The notes under the pieces: model-generated | The model's input: only the letters and a program-made list of their open reading frames with translations | What the model was told of the DNA's origin: nothing | Databases searched by the model: none | Part shown: positions 32,501-42,570 of the stretch, piece after piece | How the letters are laid out: each line of letters starts with the position of its first letter | Position numbering within the stretch: position 1 is the stretch's first letter | Assembly (NCBI GenBank): GCA_964019165.1 | Contig: OZ025267.1 | Span: 15,557,029-15,621,028, forward strand | DNA length: 64,000 nt | Source of the DNA: Mastigias papua | Lineage: Eukaryota > Cnidaria > Scyphozoa > Rhizostomeae > Mastigiidae | Direction: 5' to 3' | Made by a program: the position numbers and the translations under genes

Positions 32501-35500
32501 GTTGTTACAGTATGTGCAAAGTGAAATATCTTAACGATTGGTAGTCCCACTTTGATAAAACAATCCATTGCAAAACCAGTTCTCTTTTGAATTTCGGTCT
32601 GACTGCGGGTTTTAAAAGTCTCTCGGTTTTGCTGATTGTCAGCCTCAGATTTGAATATTGTTGTTTCGCACAAAAGCACACGCACAAAAACATGTTCCAA
32701 CTAGATACAGATGTCATTACATTTCGCGGTGATTGATTGAACCTGGGATTTTTGACCACAACAGCGATCACGAAAGATACCTGTAGCTACTTGGAAATAC
32801 TGAGCCAAAAGCCAGGTCATCACAAAACCACAAACGTAGAACATAATGGTGGTATTACAGGCAACTACTGATCTCTAAATGCGTACGTGCTATTATCAGA
32901 AGAGATTAAAAGACTCCTAAACAATGCAGATGACAAAAGAAGGCCTGAAAATAAATCTCATTTCGAAAAAGGCCCAATGAAAAAGCCTCGTTCACTCAAA
33001 GACCATCGTGACCCGGACATAACATGTCCCTATCCTTGTCGCCCTGTCCTTGGCCATAAAACAAGGTTTAATGAAGCAGCCCCTTCCTCAGGCCATTGAG
33101 GATTACACAATTACAGTAGTTTATGCATAACCATGATCAACGATCTAATTGACTGGACGTCACATTCTATTGGGGAACATTGTATTCCTCTAAAAAGTGC
33201 CCCCCTCTGATAAACGCCACCCTATAAAGAACGCCGCGCGGCCACCTAAACTTTGATAAAATAAATTCCGCCCTCTATTGAAAACCACCCTCTGCAAACT
33301 TCGCGTCTTGAAAAGTGGCGTTCATTACAAAACCGACCAAGGAAGCAAGATAGTTTACACGGGTTTTAACGTTCCCTATGATGAAATTCTTCCTCAACTT
33401 TTGACATTTTTCAGCATTTTTCTTACCGTGAACATGTCGTTGAAAAAATTTTAAAAAACTTGTCCCATTATCTATTGCTATGCTTTATGGGAAAGGAAAT
33501 TTGTTGAAAGTCTGTCATTTTCATTGTGTCGTAAATGTCGTAATCTGATAAACGCCACCCTCTACTAACGCCGCATCCAGAAGGTTGGTTTATAACAAAA
33601 GCTGCGGTGTTTATTTGAGGAAATACAGTACATCTCTTTATACAAGAAACAGGTTCATAAGACACCTAGAAGTTGACACGCTAAAATTTAAGAAACTTTT
33701 AGAACTACAAGGATAGAGCTAAGAGACTTTAGAACTTTCTGTGCCATCTTTCACAGTTTCGAAAAGCCATTATTTCCTTCTCTTTCACGGACTAACATTT
33801 TCTCAATGACTTAAGAAACTTGTTAAGAAACTTCTAGAACTAAAATGTGGTCAAAAATTAAGAAACTTTTAATACAGGCCTTTGAGCCAGGTTTCTTATA
33901 AAAAAACGTGTAAATACTTATGTAATGAAGAGTTTCATAACTGATAAGCAATAGCACGTTCTGCTGGCTCAAATGTAAATCGTCATGTACTTTCGTTTGG
34001 TGAGGTAGCAGTGGCATAACGGGCATAAGGGCCCATTCACATATTACATCACACTAATTAAGGCATTTTTTAGACACCCACCCACCCCCTGTCACACTTT
34101 GTAACAAATTCAAAACTAACCACACAACCCCTAATGTGTGACATCACATTATGAACTTCAATAGGATATTTTTCTGCATTCTTAATGTGTTTATTATGTC
34201 TTTTTTTATTGAACATCCATGTTGTAATGTACTATGACTATGGCTGTGACAGAAAAAATGGCCAAAATGGCAACAAAGTAGGATTGTCAGATTATTTTTA
34301 GGCGTGGAGCCAAATTTTTTCAAAAAAGAGCCAGATTTGCTATTTTGAGTCCAAATATGCCAAATATCGAGTTGTCTACAAAATGCGACATCACACTCCA
34401 AAAACACCCTACCTACCTACCCCTTGTCGTCACACTTTGTCACACATATTGAAAGACCCCGCACCCCTCATGCGTAACGTAATATAGAATGGTCCCTAAG
34501 TGCAGATTAATGCTATGCAATGCAAATATACTCCTAAGCCTGGTAGCATTTAAAATACATTGCAAGGGCCTTTCTTTCTGAATTGGGGAATAACTGCCAC
34601 AAATTTCAAACCACAGAGAGTGGGAAAATGTATAACATGAAAAATTCAACCTGCATCTTTAGCCGGCAGCATGTTCCCATGGTGATGGAGCATACACCTT
34701 GCGCTCGAGGCAAATGTAGGGTGTCCTAACGTAGAGGACTAACAAACAGAGCAGCAGAAGCGGGGTGCTCGGGGGAGGAGGAGTCAGTTCCCCTTCTACT
34801 TTCCGATGAGATTTGCCATGAGAATAATAGAATGGTGTGCGAACAGGTTGGACCACGGCTGTTTTCCCCAATATTACTATAATGGGTGTAAAGGATATGG
34901 ACTCATCAACACTTTCCTTTTTTCACGTCCTTCACAGTAGAAGGAGCCCCTCTTGCACAATAAAACTCAAAACCACTTCCAACAAGGGCACCATAAAGTT
35001 CAATCCAAGCTTGGAACGTCAGGGGAAAACCTGACGCAACTTTCTATGCAGAGAGAATATTATTTAAAATTTAACTTTGATCAACCTTTCGATACTCCTG
35101 CTCCAATGATAATGACATAAGTACGTCAGTAATATAAACAATGAAAACCAACCTTGGTGACGGTAAATTTGAGATCTTTACATCGCCGTGTGCCTCAGAA
35201 TGGCTAGTTACTTTCACGCCACTTTCATCCATGCTGGTATCTGGACTTACTACCGATGTACTTTTCAGACTTCTCCTTGGACTACTTTTGTCACCACGAA
35301 TGGTATCTCTTCTCCGAGAGTAGTGCGTTGAAGATATATCACTGCTGACACTGTCCAACATATCCTCAACGACCGAACCATAAAAACTATTTGACCGTTT
35401 TGGTGCATAAGATTTGGGCACTGTGTGTTCCTCAACGTTCTGAATTCTGTATAAATGTAAAGAATGCATTTATCTTATTAGAAAGCATTAAATATCTACT

Positions 35501-36556
35501 GTGACTTAATTTACAAAGACACATTTCTCTCCTGAAAAGCGGAGATATCCAACTGATTATAGAAATCTGCCGCAATCAACACAAACTCATAACTTGCCAA
35601 AGTCCCTCCGTTTCTCATGAAATTCATTTATTCAATTGTAGTACACGGAAGCAAAAAAGAAATATGTCACAGAGAATGAGAAAGACTAAGATAAATAGTT
35701 ATAATGGGCTTTGTTATCGAAAATATTAAAAGTATTTGCTTGCACTAGGACAACTCGATAACAAGTTTAATATTGGATTGAAAATGAATTTGAGCACAAA
35801 ACAGATAAAGATTGCTGAAAAATCCCGAAGGATTATGCGAAACAATATAACGCATTGCTTCTATAATATTTGAATCTATAGAAACAAGCGTCGCCACGTA
35901 TGCTAGAGAGCTCCGGGATGGGTGTGCGAGAGATTTGGTAAGGTGAAAATGCGCAATGAATCACAAATGATTTTGGCCATGGTCTTTACCAAATATCAAA
36001 TTCAGAAAGTTATGACTCGTTGCAAATTAAGCAGCATTAATACAATCATTACTATCTAAACGATCATGTGTCCAAGTCAAGCCCATTAATAATTCTGCTG
36101 AATCTTTAGGCCAGGAAGGAAGATGGTAGATAAAAATCGTGCTTTTACTGATATGAATCTGCAAAAGCACCAAAAATTATCAACTAAATATGCAGTTTAT
36201 CTATGATCTTGATTTCATCTGCGAATTATAAACAACATACGTACAACTCATCCGAAATTCCCAATGCTATCAGATAGTATCTTGAAGATCAAACTTCAAA
36301 CGCATATAGCTGCTACACAGTCAATAGTAAATGAGAAAGATATAGGAATGATGATACCTTCTCGAACATAACATCAAATCCACGATCACACTTGATAATT
36401 ATTATGCAAATGATCACTACAATCATTATCGTAACATTACAATGGCAATGTTATAAATCATCGATATGTAATCACAGTCATAGCATCCTAATCAGCATCA
36501 TCATTATCGTAGTCACCACCACCACCATCATCAACACCATCATCTTCATCATCATC

Positions 36557-36604
<48 letters not shown>

Positions 36605-36697
36605 GTCGTCGTCATCGTCGTCGTCGTTGTCCTTGTCATTGTCATCATCATAATCATCATCATTTTTATTATCACCATCACCATCATCATCATCACC

Positions 36698-36728
<31 letters not shown>

Positions 36729-39700
36729 CCACCACCACCACCAACAATATTTCATAACAGAAAATAGCATGCAAGGAAATCCGGAATCAATCGCTAAAGG
36801 AAATGAACCACTTCAATCTCATTTAATTGTATTTACAGTTGTATTTAATTCTGACAGACACCATTTAACAACTTTATAACAACTTGTTGTACAATTGTGG
36901 CGCTATGCGTAGAGTTTCAAGTGTCACGCCATAATGAACGTATGACCATAGTTTTAATACCCAGGCACCGCGGAACAGGGGGGCTGGGGGGCTATAGCCC
37001 CCCACTTTTTTGAAAATAAACAATAATGTTTCAAAGAGGTCAAAAGAATTCGCTTATGATTGATTACTGTAGTTTTTCAAAGATAACCATTCCTTTGATG
37101 TTTAAAGAGGCATGGTTTAAATTCTAAGGCAAGCCTAAGTCCCCCATTCTTTCTCGCTTCGCTAAATTTTAGCCCCCCCCCCCACTTTCAAACTGCTCCG
37201 CGGTCCCTGATACCCCCATACGTATCCTCACACATTCGTGAATATCACGTTGCAATAACACTATGACCTAATACTTTCATCTATGGTTTTTGGTTCAGCT
37301 GTCACCAACCATAAAGTTTCTAAGTGCCACAAGGAAAGAAAAATCAGCAAAACTTTTATTTCCATCCAATAAGAGAACTATTTCTTAGAGTTTTCTTCAT
37401 TTTATTTTAATTTGTTATGTATATTTGCAGACAAATTAAATTCGCAATGGAAAGTAATCTGTTGGAGGGTAAAGTCAAACAATGAGTTTGTTAAGCGACG
37501 TTTCAAGGCATAAAGTTTCCGATAATTTCCCTTCACTACGGCCTCTCAGAAATGGTAGTAAGGCTACGAACATCTGCAACAAATTAGCAAGAAATTTCCA
37601 AACAATTTGTGCTAGAGGGTGTAACCCCCTGATGAAAATGACCTATATTCACTTCAATGTTAGTAACGTAAATGGGGGTAAAAAGGGAACTTCGCTTGGT
37701 ACTAGGGCGACTCGACACGTGTATAGAAGCATTCGCTACGAGATATATTCGATATAAGTTTATAACAATGTTTTCATGTGACTTATCTTCGATCCATAAA
37801 GCAAACAGGGACCTCAAGGGAGATTTTGTCTGTTAACGAAGGATGCAAACACATTCCAGCGCGGGGGAAAGTGTGAAATCTCCAACACCCCCATTCACTG
37901 TGCCAAGTTTCCAGTTAAACCTCTTTTGATTATATTGTATTACTAAAAGCTCCCTGTTGGTACTACAGAACTTCACTACAGCACGAAAAAGCGGCACCAA
38001 GTTTTAGTCATACTGAAAAGCTTTTTTTCGTCCGACACTCGTCAGAGTATGAAACGTCGGATTGCAGGTGAACCGAAATATATAGCCAGATGCGGATACA
38101 CGTGATATGATGAATAATGTGTCCAGTTAGCCCTATGATTAGCCACTATTTGTTACCCATGTTTAACTCCACATTTAGTGTTGCAACAATAGAATAGGAG
38201 AAGGAAAATTTCTGTTTTGAATTTCTCTAGGAAATATTGCTAAAAATCAGTTGCTGCGATAAATTTCATGCGAACACATAAAATAACACAAAAAATAACA
38301 GATAAAATTAATGCGAATTCATCTCGATCGTTTGCAGCCTATGATTGCAGTGATGAAACTATTTATGAAAGTGAAAAGCACCTTAAGGACTGTCTTTAGT
38401 AGCACAAGCAGTGGCCGGTATTTTCATATTTATTGGGGGAGGTAGACCAGCAGACCACAGAAGCCTGGGGCGAAGCTCTGAAGCACACTTCTAGAGATCA
38501 TGGCCAGGTGATAATGGCCCAAAACTCCCATTGTTCTTTGGAATAATTGGGGGGGTTACCACCCCCTTGCACCCCAAGTGTCTGCGATTGAGTACACGTT
38601 TCGTACATTTTTCTGCCTTCTGCACGTAGGCTCCTTATAAAGTGAAAAATACGTGTTTTGAAGAGTGGGCCAAATCACACGTTAATTGACATGATATGTG
38701 AGTCAAGACAAATCAATCCCATATATTTTTTATAATATGACCACATAATAGGTAATATTAGTTATATGGTGATATAGCTTCAAAACATGCTTGACAATGA
38801 TAAGAAGTCCTTAGAAGTCAACCGAATAGAACTTATAAAAGATGTGAGATTTGAAATCGTGCCCATGAAGTGAATATCAGCCTCGCATGAAATAAAGCCG
38901 CAATATGCTAATAAATCACCAAACTTCGATTGTAAAACGGATCAAAGCTAGTAAAGAAATCTGCAAACTCAGGCACGCAGCTATGAATTCTCGCGAGCAG
39001 GGCAGGGGTCTAATCCAAAAAGGCACATCAAAAATTGCTGAAACATGATACAGCTTGCAATAATGTTTTTGACTTAACAATGGAAGATTTTCACGAGTTC
39101 GCTACTTGAACGATTTAAGGACGGATCATAGCAGATCTACTTTAACAGAAACACAATAAAAAATTAAAAACATTTCCAAAAGAAGGGATTTTTATTTTAT
39201 CAAGGGAAGACGCAAGGGTCTAGACCCCAAGGGCTCCCCCGCAGTTGCACTAATGCAAACTTATATGCTGCTGTGCTCAGGATGAAATCGAAAGGACAAT
39301 AAGTGCGTTTATGCATTAGTCTCTGCTATATTTGTAGATTGAATTGTTTCGCTATATAGACTCTTCATTTATTCCAGCAAATTACATTTTGAGATTCCGA
39401 GACAACAATCACTTCGTAGTTCGATTGTAAAGCAAGAATCTCCTCTGTTGACAAGTCATGAGCTTTTTAAAAAGGGGTCTGGTACCGAGATATGGAATCA
39501 CTACAGGCTCTACAAAAGCCTTATGCCCCCAAACCAATATGAGCAATAGATTTCATAAGACAACCCTCGCAGCTGTTCCAAAAACTTACAAAATTCACCC
39601 CCGGATCTTTGTCACAGTGCAACCAAATACTACAAATGAAAGAGTTATACAGGGGAAATACTGGCCTCTCGTCCTTACATGAACATGAAAACTATTTGAT

Positions 39701-39999
39701 TGAAAACTCCAGCTCCATAACAAAATGAGCCCACACTATCAACAGTTATAAACGATAATACGGTAGCCAGTAAAAATACAAAAAATATACATGTCTAGAT
39801 ACAAAATTCTGTAAATAATTTTTAAAAGGAAAAAGTAACGAGTTGCCAACCTTTTCAATTTAATCTTCAGCTCACTCTTTCCCATTCTTACAGTATCTAT
39901 CGCATTTGCCCTCGACGTACATTCAACATCATTGATGAACACTAGTCGATCTCCTTCTTTTAACTTGCCAACTTTTCTTGCAATACCATTATCAGCGAC
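14282..39999 (-). CDS. SHROOM: Shroom-family actin-binding protein gene (5' end incomplete), 9 exons
   Basis: Shroom proteins recruit Rho kinase to apical actin and drive apical constriction of epithelial cells; this is family knowledge. The exons, in transcript order, are 39999-39851, 35446-35153, 32228-32013, 21496-21266, 19631-18898, 18505-18241, 16706-15962, 15521-15243 and 14536-14282. All nine junctions agree in phase, giving 3168 nt (1055 aa plus TAA). Domains: residues 1-50 are the second half of a PDZ domain (KLKEGDRLVFINDVE). About 50-850 is a disordered Ser/Pro/Arg-rich linker. About 855-1050 is the ASD2 coiled coil, with FIGELNKIVALLLSLTQRLH, DRRGENVANFLDKYF and KLGEERYQAL, which are diagnostic of Shroom. 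The PDZ plus ASD2 layout is that of vertebrate Shroom2/3/4. I did not identify a clear ASD1. The PDZ start and initiator Met lie upstream. Confidence 0.93.
15243..15521 (-). CDS. SHROOM: Shroom exon: first half of ASD2
   Basis: It reads ATLIDSIQKKIEELKLQEQE, IAEEIKLNEDLGKRVRGLVE, then TEFSKYELFIGELNKIVALL and LSLTQRLHRYEQMLQDLDMS. It aligns well with vertebrate ASD2 ([20 protein letters not shown]). It is a coiled coil that dimerises and binds Rho kinase in the known family. The donor is AAAGG|GTATGT. Confidence 0.95.
15962..16706 (-). CDS. SHROOM: Shroom exon preceding ASD2
   Basis: A 745-nt exon that is acidic and Pro/Ser-rich, with short proline runs (SSPPPPS, DALPPPPDEL) and many Ser-Pro pairs near the end (SPLKIDSPSSGSRSNSSTLS). 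It ends LEELDHKK, leading straight into ASD2. The proline runs could bind EVH1 or SH3 proteins; that is speculation. The acceptor is TTTTTCAG and the donor AAAAAG|GTAATT. Confidence 0.9.
16732..18240. other. Shroom intron, about 1.5 kb
   Basis: No gene. It contains diverged copies of strings such as TTCTTAACATG and TTTGAAGC (around 17580-17950) and a CA-rich tract at about 18078-18125. Confidence 0.5.
18241..18505 (-). CDS. SHROOM: Shroom linker exon
   Basis: It reads GPQETPMIATDDDNTILSRL then LREQRQNNSNLVRIEEEARS and ends RKRESFSNR. The acceptor is GCACTTTTTAG and the donor AACAG|GTATGG. Phase fits both neighbours. Confidence 0.87.
18898..19631 (-). CDS. SHROOM: Shroom large linker exon
   Basis: A 734-nt exon starting RQSPTLERKDADFIKPKEPA and running through RRPGTAPMRRSVGKVRPKSA to a Gly/Ser run and SRACSTTSLDLSPG. 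It is Ser/Arg/Pro-rich. The acceptor is CCTTTACAG and the donor CTCCAG|GTTTGT, phase 1. The 74-bp tandem array lies just upstream in the preceding intron. Confidence 0.87.
19832..19911. repeat. Octamer tandem repeat ACGAAACT, about 10 copies
   Basis: Perfect 8-bp repeats in a Shroom intron, directly abutting the 74-bp array. The array units share ACAAAGAAACAAAG-like sequence, so the octamer probably grew from an edge of a unit. Confidence 0.97.
19912..20545. repeat. 74-bp tandem repeat (minisatellite), about 8.5 copies
   Basis: The unit contains ACCTACCAGACACTAAAACA and GAGAAAACAAAGAAAACAAC. The start of the GCATTG/TCATTG site recurs at 19941, 20015, 20089, 20163, 20237, 20311, 20385 and 20459, exactly 74 bases apart, with a diverged unit at 20533. 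An older diverged unit lies upstream near 19760-19830. Units are nearly identical, so the amplification is recent. Confidence 0.98.
21266..21496 (-). CDS. SHROOM: Shroom linker exon
   Basis: It reads QTQSMDEGRSIWNDPLNQKK, then about 57 more residues including AKAMFEKISRSQEMLDNIAK, and ends STQ. The acceptor is TTACTTCGTAG and the donor AACACA|GTATGT. The intron before it is 10.5 kb and full of repeats. Confidence 0.85.
22948..23275. mobile_element. MITE family 1 copy (diverged)
   Basis: It starts CACATTTCTATTTTATAATG, runs CTAGTTCAAGGCTCAGTTCT, and ends GGTTCCCTATTGAAAAACCG. The internal TTCTCGATCGTTTGG region is shared with the other family-1 copies. Degenerate. Confidence 0.7.
24880..25235. 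repeat. (GGT)n / (GGC)n trinucleotide array
   Basis: About 350 bp of GGT with GAT, GTT and GGC variants. The minus frame of nearly pure proline and the plus frame of valine are products of the repeat, not genes. Confidence 0.97.
25570..25676. mobile_element. MITE family 2 fragment
   Basis: TTTGAGGCTCTGCAAAAAAT then AAGGTATTTTTGTAAAAAAG matches the right end of the 160-bp family-2 elements. The left end is lost. Confidence 0.6.
26697..26771. repeat. G-rich 14-bp minisatellite
   Basis: Unit GGGGTCTGGGGGAT repeated about five times. The runs of four and five G could form a G-quadruplex on the plus strand. Confidence 0.95.
27889..28048. mobile_element. MITE family 2, intact-looking 160-bp copy
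   Basis: It starts CACACTTTTTAG and ends GAAGTGTG, flanked by TA on both sides. Internal strings are GCTCAAAATCGCTAAAAGTG and GAATATTGAGGTTCAGCGAA. TA flanks suggest a Tc1/mariner-type target, by inference. Confidence 0.75.
29829..30410. mobile_element. MITE family 1 copy (old, diverged)
   Basis: TTTAATCAGGAACCTAGCTT then CAGGCCTAGTTCTAAAATAT matches the family-1 left end. CCTAATTCTCGATTGTTTCT near 30367 matches the right part. Terminal repeats are eroded. Confidence 0.55.
31061..31435. mobile_element. MITE family 3 copy
   Basis: It starts TTTATTATAAGAAACCAGTT and ends GAGCCAGGTTTCTTGCAAAA, which are inverted. The middle contains ACCATCTTTCACAGTTTCCG, shared with the other family-3 copies. 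Confidence 0.65.
32013..32228 (-). CDS. SHROOM: Shroom linker exon
   Basis: It reads DESPKSRGSQLLSSSRNFQR then VKVKSVKVTSMIPGVKNDIS and EQLKSRLEAEVRQEDNSQTT, probably helical near the end. The acceptor is TTCACTTGCAG and the donor ACAAA|GTATGC. Phase fits both neighbours. Confidence 0.85.
32436..32477. repeat. (CAA)n microsatellite
   Basis: Short CAA repeat with one CAG, in a Shroom intron. Confidence 0.95.
33180..33625. repeat. Degenerate repeat with GATAAACGCCACCCTCTA motif
   Basis: CTGATAAACGCCACCCTATA occurs near 33208 and CTGATAAACGCCACCCTCTA near 33545, with AAAGCTGCGGTGTTTATTTG after. It resembles the dispersed elements with CGAATAAGCCCC strings at about 15660-15900, 40280-40640 and 58360-58465. 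Class unknown. Confidence 0.5.
33631..33910. mobile_element. MITE family 3 copy with TA flanks
   Basis: It begins CATCTCTTTATACAAGAAAC after TA and ends CAGGTTTCTTATAAAAAAAC GTG before TA. It contains GTGCCATCTTTCACAGTTTC. It is clearly related to family 1 at its ends. Confidence 0.75.
34024..34500. mobile_element. Inverted-repeat element, GGGCCATTC-type ends
   Basis: The left end GGGCCCATTCACATATTACA is an imperfect inverted copy of the right end AACGTAATATAGAATGGTCC. Just inside lie subterminal CACCCACCCCCTGTCACAC and CTACCCCTTGTCGTCACAC. The interior has no transposase frame, so it is non-autonomous. Confidence 0.65.
35153..35446 (-). CDS. SHROOM: Shroom linker exon
   Basis: It reads IQNVEEHTVPKSYAPKRSNS then FYGSVVEDMLDSVSSDISST and on to KISNLPSP. 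The acceptor is TTTATACAG and the donor CCAAG|GTTGGT. It is Ser/Arg-rich and low in complexity, with likely phosphosites. The gene assignment rests on phase continuity with the PDZ exon and the next exon. Confidence 0.85.
36480..36745. repeat. (CAT)n trinucleotide array
   Basis: CAT repeats with CGT, CAC and CTT variants in the Shroom intron between the exons at 35.4 and 39.9 kb. The poly-Met and poly-Ile frames are artefacts. Confidence 0.97.
37400..39800. other. Shroom intron, no exon recognised
   Basis: Several short frames exist (for example 37482-37757 and 39458-39682), but none shows a protein family or good flanking splice sites. No clear repeat was defined except GGGGGCTATAGCCCCCC-type strings just before, near 36980. 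Confidence 0.4.
39851..39999 (-). CDS. SHROOM: Shroom exon: second half of PDZ domain
   Basis: It reads VADNGIARKVGKLKEGDRLV then FINDVECTSRANAIDTVRMG and KSELKIKLKR. The acceptor is TTCTACAG and the donor AAAAG|GTTGGC, phase 2. L-x-x-GDxxxxINDV and the final KLKR are PDZ hallmarks and match Shroom PDZ spacing. The exon starts in phase 0 just after the third strand, as in vertebrate Shroom genes where one exon ends at the same point. Confidence 0.9.
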
Positions 40000-40279
40000 C
40001 TGTAGAATCAAGCAAACGAAAGCCGATTGAGAAATGTGTTGTACATTCTCTGGCGCTCTGGGCAGATAAGCGATTTATGGATAACTTCCTCTAATTTCTG
40101 CGGCTTCTCATTCCGGCTTCATTAAGAAATTGTCTTGTCTGTCTGCCTATCCAGACTCTAGACACTATATATAGGAAGAACATCAAATGGAAAATTATGA
40201 AACAGGGAACATCTTGGCAAAGATTCACATCCTTACGGCTACAGTCGTTAAATCAATTTGCTTAGATAACTACCTAATG

Positions 40280-40640
40280 CACGTCTTCAAATTGCCCCCC
40301 TTCGAATAAGCCCTTCCCTCGAAATAGCCCCCATGCTTTGATCTTCAGAATGTTTAAAAAGCCCCCACTCCCCCTACTCCTCGAAAAAGCCCCATAACAG
40401 AATATAATGACGATCTTGTTATGAATTGATGCTTAAATTTAGATGGTTCATTTAACAATATGGAGAAAAATACTTTTGAAATTGAGTGTTATGTGGTATG
40501 TGTCTGGTAACGCAATCAGTCTCCTCGAATAAGCTCCCCTTCAAATAAGTCCCCATACAAAAATATAAAAATTATACAAATGCTAACAATTAAATAAGCC
40601 ATCAGCGGGCTAATTCGAGGATTTACAGTATAGCCTTTCT
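40280..40640. repeat. Degenerate repeat with CGAATAAGCCCC strings
   Basis: Repeated short strings such as TTCGAATAAGCCC, CTCGAATAAGCTCC and CAAATAAGTCCCC, ending with AATTCGAGGATTTACAGTAT. The same signature ends the repeat inside 58360-58465. Confidence 0.55.
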
Positions 40641-40826
40641 GTATAAGACAATCCTTTTCTACCCATTCCAACCCTCTGTAAGTGGCCACACATTACCTGC
40701 TATCTTAAATGTCCGGGTGATGGTGCCTTACGATTGGCAGTGATATCCGTCAGCAAATTTGGCTTGTCAGATCAATATTGGGCAAAGAGAAGTGGGATGA
40801 GTTAAGTGCAAGAATTTAAGTCTCAG

Positions 40827-40945
40827 TGAATCGGATTTGTCTCAAGAACGCAGGGCAGCATTGCAAAAATGGGCAGCACAAGGCCTGAAAAGGGTTGCGC
40901 TTAGAAGTCGCTTAGAAATCTTAAATAAACAAAGCTTAAGGCAAA
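40827..40945 (+). CDS. Candidate plus-strand exon, product not recognised
   Basis: Acceptor TTAAGTCTCAG; donor CAAA|GTGAGG; one base, 39 codons, then one base. It reads ESDLSQERRAALQKWAAQGL then KRVALRSRLEILNKQSLRQ, a charged, probably helical stretch. The phase fits the next candidate at 41888. No family assigned. Confidence 0.35.
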
Positions 40946-41344
40946 GTGAGGATGAGATGGAAGGAAAATGCTTCCTGTGATTGCATCATAGCAGAATCTA
41001 CAACGTATTAAAAAAACTTATGAACTAAGACACATTTTAGAGACTGACTGTGAAAAAGAAATTGAATAACCTATCAATTTCATCTTAACAGAATATGAGC
41101 CAAGAAGAGCCTAATGCAAAATTCTGTCCCTAACCACATCCCAATAAAATTCCTTTTCAAGGCATTGAAAGAGGAAAAGTATGAAAGAAGCCTATAAGAT
41201 GAAATCAGACAATAAATATCCAATCTGAATAAAAAACAAAATATGCGGTACTACTTCATATTAACAGTAAAGAAAGACTAAAGCAAAAGAGACTCAGAGC
41301 TATATATGCTTACAGCTAGGCTAGTGTAAGAGAAAGAGTGTATA

Positions 41345-41760
41345 CACGTTTTTTCTATAAGGAACCTAACTCAAGGCCTAGTACCCAATGTTCCTTATTT
41401 TTGGACCTCCAATGATCAAATTGTAGTACTAAAAGTTCCTTAACAGCTCCATAATTTTCAGTGTACCATTAATGCCATTAAAATAGTAAAGACACAAGTA
41501 AACCATTGACACCCTGACTTCTGCTTTTAATTTTGGGGATAACTTAATAAGACGAATGAAAAATGAAATACCAAACACAGGCATAGAGAACAATCTATGC
41601 GGATTTTGGCTGCAAATGAATGGAACCGGCTTCCTACTTCTTGATTGTTTGCTACTATAAAAATTTTTCAAATTTAAAAGTTCATTAGAGAATTTTCCTT
41701 TAGTAGTACAAGTTATTTAAATATCTCGACATTCTATTTGTTGGTTCCCTAAAAAGTGTG
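41345..41760. mobile_element. MITE family 1 copy
   Basis: It starts CACGTTTTTTCTATAAGGAA CC after TA and ends TTGGTTCCCTAAAAAGTGTG. The internal TCAAGGCCTAGTACCC and TTCTTGATTGTTTGC blocks are shared with the family. The minus frame at 41429-41671 lies inside it and is not a gene. Confidence 0.8.
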
Positions 41761-41887
41761 CAAATCAACTGGAAGTCGTGAAAAAAGCTAATTCACAAAA
41801 AAGCAAACAAGTGATTATTAACATTTTCAGTTTGTGTTGTTTTTCGTTTTAAGTTTAAGATGAAACAAAGCATTAGAAAGTAACCAG

Positions 41888-41990
41888 GTGTGCTTCGCGT
41901 CAAGACCAGAAAAGATATTGTGCTAAAAGTTGCAGAATATGTGAGGAATGTTTCAAGATTGCATAGAAGAATTTATGGCATGGTATCTAG
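41888..41990 (+). CDS. Candidate plus-strand exon, product not recognised
   Basis: Acceptor AAGTAACCAG (poor pyrimidine tract); strong donor ATCTAG|GTGAGA. It reads VLRVKTRKDIVLKVAEYVRN then VSRLHRRIYGMVS, basic and helical. Phase 1 in matches the exon at 40827-40945. It ends in phase 2, which does not match 43651, so another exon would be needed between them. Confidence 0.33.
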
Positions 41991-42282
41991 GTGAGACTAA
42001 AAACCCTTAAATATAACAACAGTGGTTTAAATGAAGTCACCAGGGTTACAAGGAACACTCTGAAAAAATCCTATGAGATGAAATCAGAATTATTTTCTAA
42101 GGAAAAGTACCGCACAGGAAATAAATGAAAAGGGGGTATAGAAATATTGTATTCACGAGGCAACACGTATGCGTAAGAGTAGAATTATGCAAGCTTTAAT
42201 TTTACGATCAAACTTCGAGGCATCCACAATGGCACACAGTGTGTTTGTAGTAGTGGAAAACGGAGTTATAATCTGAACTTTT

Positions 42283-42560
42283 TACACATTTTTTCTAAGA
42301 ATATGGTCTATAAGAATATCACGGCTCAGATTTTTTGAAATTTGGGAATAGTTTAAGAATAATGTAAGGTTCAAGCTCCATCATGGTTTAAATTTTTCGC
42401 TGTTTTGAGTGTTTATATCTAGTTGAACGCTGCATTAGCAAAGTATATAAACATAATATAGAAAAATTGCAAAATACACTTTCTATATATAAATTTTATG
42501 GAAATGGTCTTTTATGAATGACTTTTAGGCTCAATTTTCATTATATGCTTACACCATATT
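42283..42560. mobile_element. MITE family 2-like copy (long variant, diverged)
   Basis: CACATTTTTTCTAAGAATAT then GGTCTATAAGAATATCACGG matches the family-2 end. Inside are AAGAATAATGTAAGGTTCAA and TCATGGTTTAAATTTTTCGC. The right end is unclear. Confidence 0.5.
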
Positions 42561-42570
42561 GATGTATACA

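Noticed and set aside
36392..36774. Poly-Met / poly-Ile frames
   Set aside because: They result from the (CAT)n array.
41429..41671. 80-codon minus frame
   Set aside because: It lies wholly inside a family-1 MITE and resembles the frame in another copy at 59328-59606 (in inverse orientation).
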